From Lentibacillus amyloliquefaciens (GTDB lineage Bacteria > Bacillota > Bacilli > Bacillales > Amphibacillaceae), in assembly GCF_001307805.1 (NCBI RefSeq), contig NZ_CP013862.1, positions 1,736,001 through 1,800,000 of the forward strand: a stretch of DNA of 64,000 nt. The letters are read 5' to 3'. This document shows positions 63,825-64,000 of this stretch, in pieces (positions within the stretch are counted from its first letter, which is position 1; each line of letters begins with the position of its first letter). The position numbers and the translations under genes are program-made. The notes beneath the pieces are model-generated. The model was given only the letters and a program-made list of their open reading frames with translations. It was not told where the DNA came from and did not search any database.

Positions 63825-64000
63825 TCACGTATGATATTCTTCGCTCTCTTCCACGTCCTCAGCTGCCAATCCGGACAGTACATGAACACGTAAAATGAAT
63901 CCGATTAATTTTTCCTCTTCATTGACAACTGCCAATGGAAAACTTGACCCAAGTGTTTTCGGAATTAAATCATTGATATATTCATCCCGATTTACAATGG
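63825..64000 (-). CDS. C-terminus of a CBS-domain protein (OpuAA-like)
   Basis: The minus strand is open from the window edge to TGA 63825-63827. The 57 visible residues read DEYINDLIPKTLGSSFPLAV then EEEKLIGFILRVHVLSGLAA and an acidic tail. This is the last CBS domain of a pair; the wording is like the end of OpuA-type betaine transporter ATPases, so a second osmoprotectant importer may lie beyond the edge. Other CBS-pair proteins are possible. Confidence 0.6.
   Translation of the reverse strand, partial: IVNRDEYINDLIPKTLGSSFPLAVVNEEEKLIGFILRVHVLSGLAAEDVEESEEYHT

Overview
The window is a chromosomal segment of a low-to-middle GC, endospore-forming member of the Bacillaceae. It fits best with the halotolerant Lentibacillus/Virgibacillus/Oceanobacillus group. 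The evidence is Bacillus subtilis-like gene content and order (yhfHI-lplJ; hmoB/pbpF-hemEHY; yhaA-ecsBA/hit-trpP-yhaH; yhaIJ-prsA-yhaLM), spore genes (alpha/beta SASP, YhaL, YhcN-like lipoprotein), comK, and strong osmoprotection content (opuA, two GbsR-family regulators, the edge of a second CBS-domain transporter ATPase). The genus is inference from gene content; no 16S rRNA or tRNA gene was seen.

Layout. 1-1.5 kb: truncated TVP38-family membrane protein, yhjD-like gene and comK. 1.7-5.8 kb: lplJ, yhfI, yhfH and oligoendopeptidase pepF, followed by nine copies of a 20-bp periodic repeat. 6-12.9 kb: haem locus, with pbpF-hemE-hemH-hemY running left and hmoB running right across a ~390-bp palindromic repeat. 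13-16.7 kb: thiol-disulfide pair, PAP2 phosphatase, ferritin-like protein, M20 amidohydrolase. 16.7-21 kb: ecsB-ecsA (no ecsC), hit, trpP with a TRAP-type leader, yhaH. 21-25.2 kb: opuA glycine-betaine operon with a divergent GbsR-family regulator. 25.2-35.6 kb: yhaI, yhaJ, prsA, yhaL, yhaM, gbsR, yhzD, enoyl-CoA hydratase, yheA, PucR-like regulator, msmX, SASP, fumC. 35.7-41.5 kb: a four-gene Bce-type peptide-sensing and detoxification module and a zinc phospholipase-like gene. 41.5-50 kb: transporters (Atg22-like MFS, DHA1-like MFS, CDF, AzlCD, NhaC family behind a T-box) and a cobalamin-binding protein. 50-55.4 kb: map, an SDR reductase, an M20 dipeptidase, luxS, a spore lipoprotein, yhdB-like. 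55.4-60 kb: an IS1182-family element abutting sigI-rsgI. 60-64 kb: PRC-barrel protein, membrane-anchored serine protease, polytopic membrane protein plus beta-carbonic anhydrase, and a truncated CBS-domain gene.

Regulation visible in the sequence includes a T-box leader before the NhaC-family transporter (candidate Tyr specifier), GAG/TAG triplets at 5-nt spacing over the trpP ribosome-binding site, a ComK-type AT-box upstream of comK, a palindrome between opuA and its regulator, and many intrinsic terminators.

The least explained content is repetitive and non-coding. (i) Three copies of a ~390-450 bp composite palindromic element; one separates the T-box from its transporter. (ii) Four copies plus one remnant of a ~120-165 nt two-hairpin element whose stems change sequence while keeping pairing. 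(iii) A nine-unit array with exact 20-bp period. (iv) A ~117-bp element with terminal inverted repeats upstream of map. The two-hairpin family is the best candidate for an undescribed structured element. All identifications come from reading the sequence and remembered family features; no database search was run.
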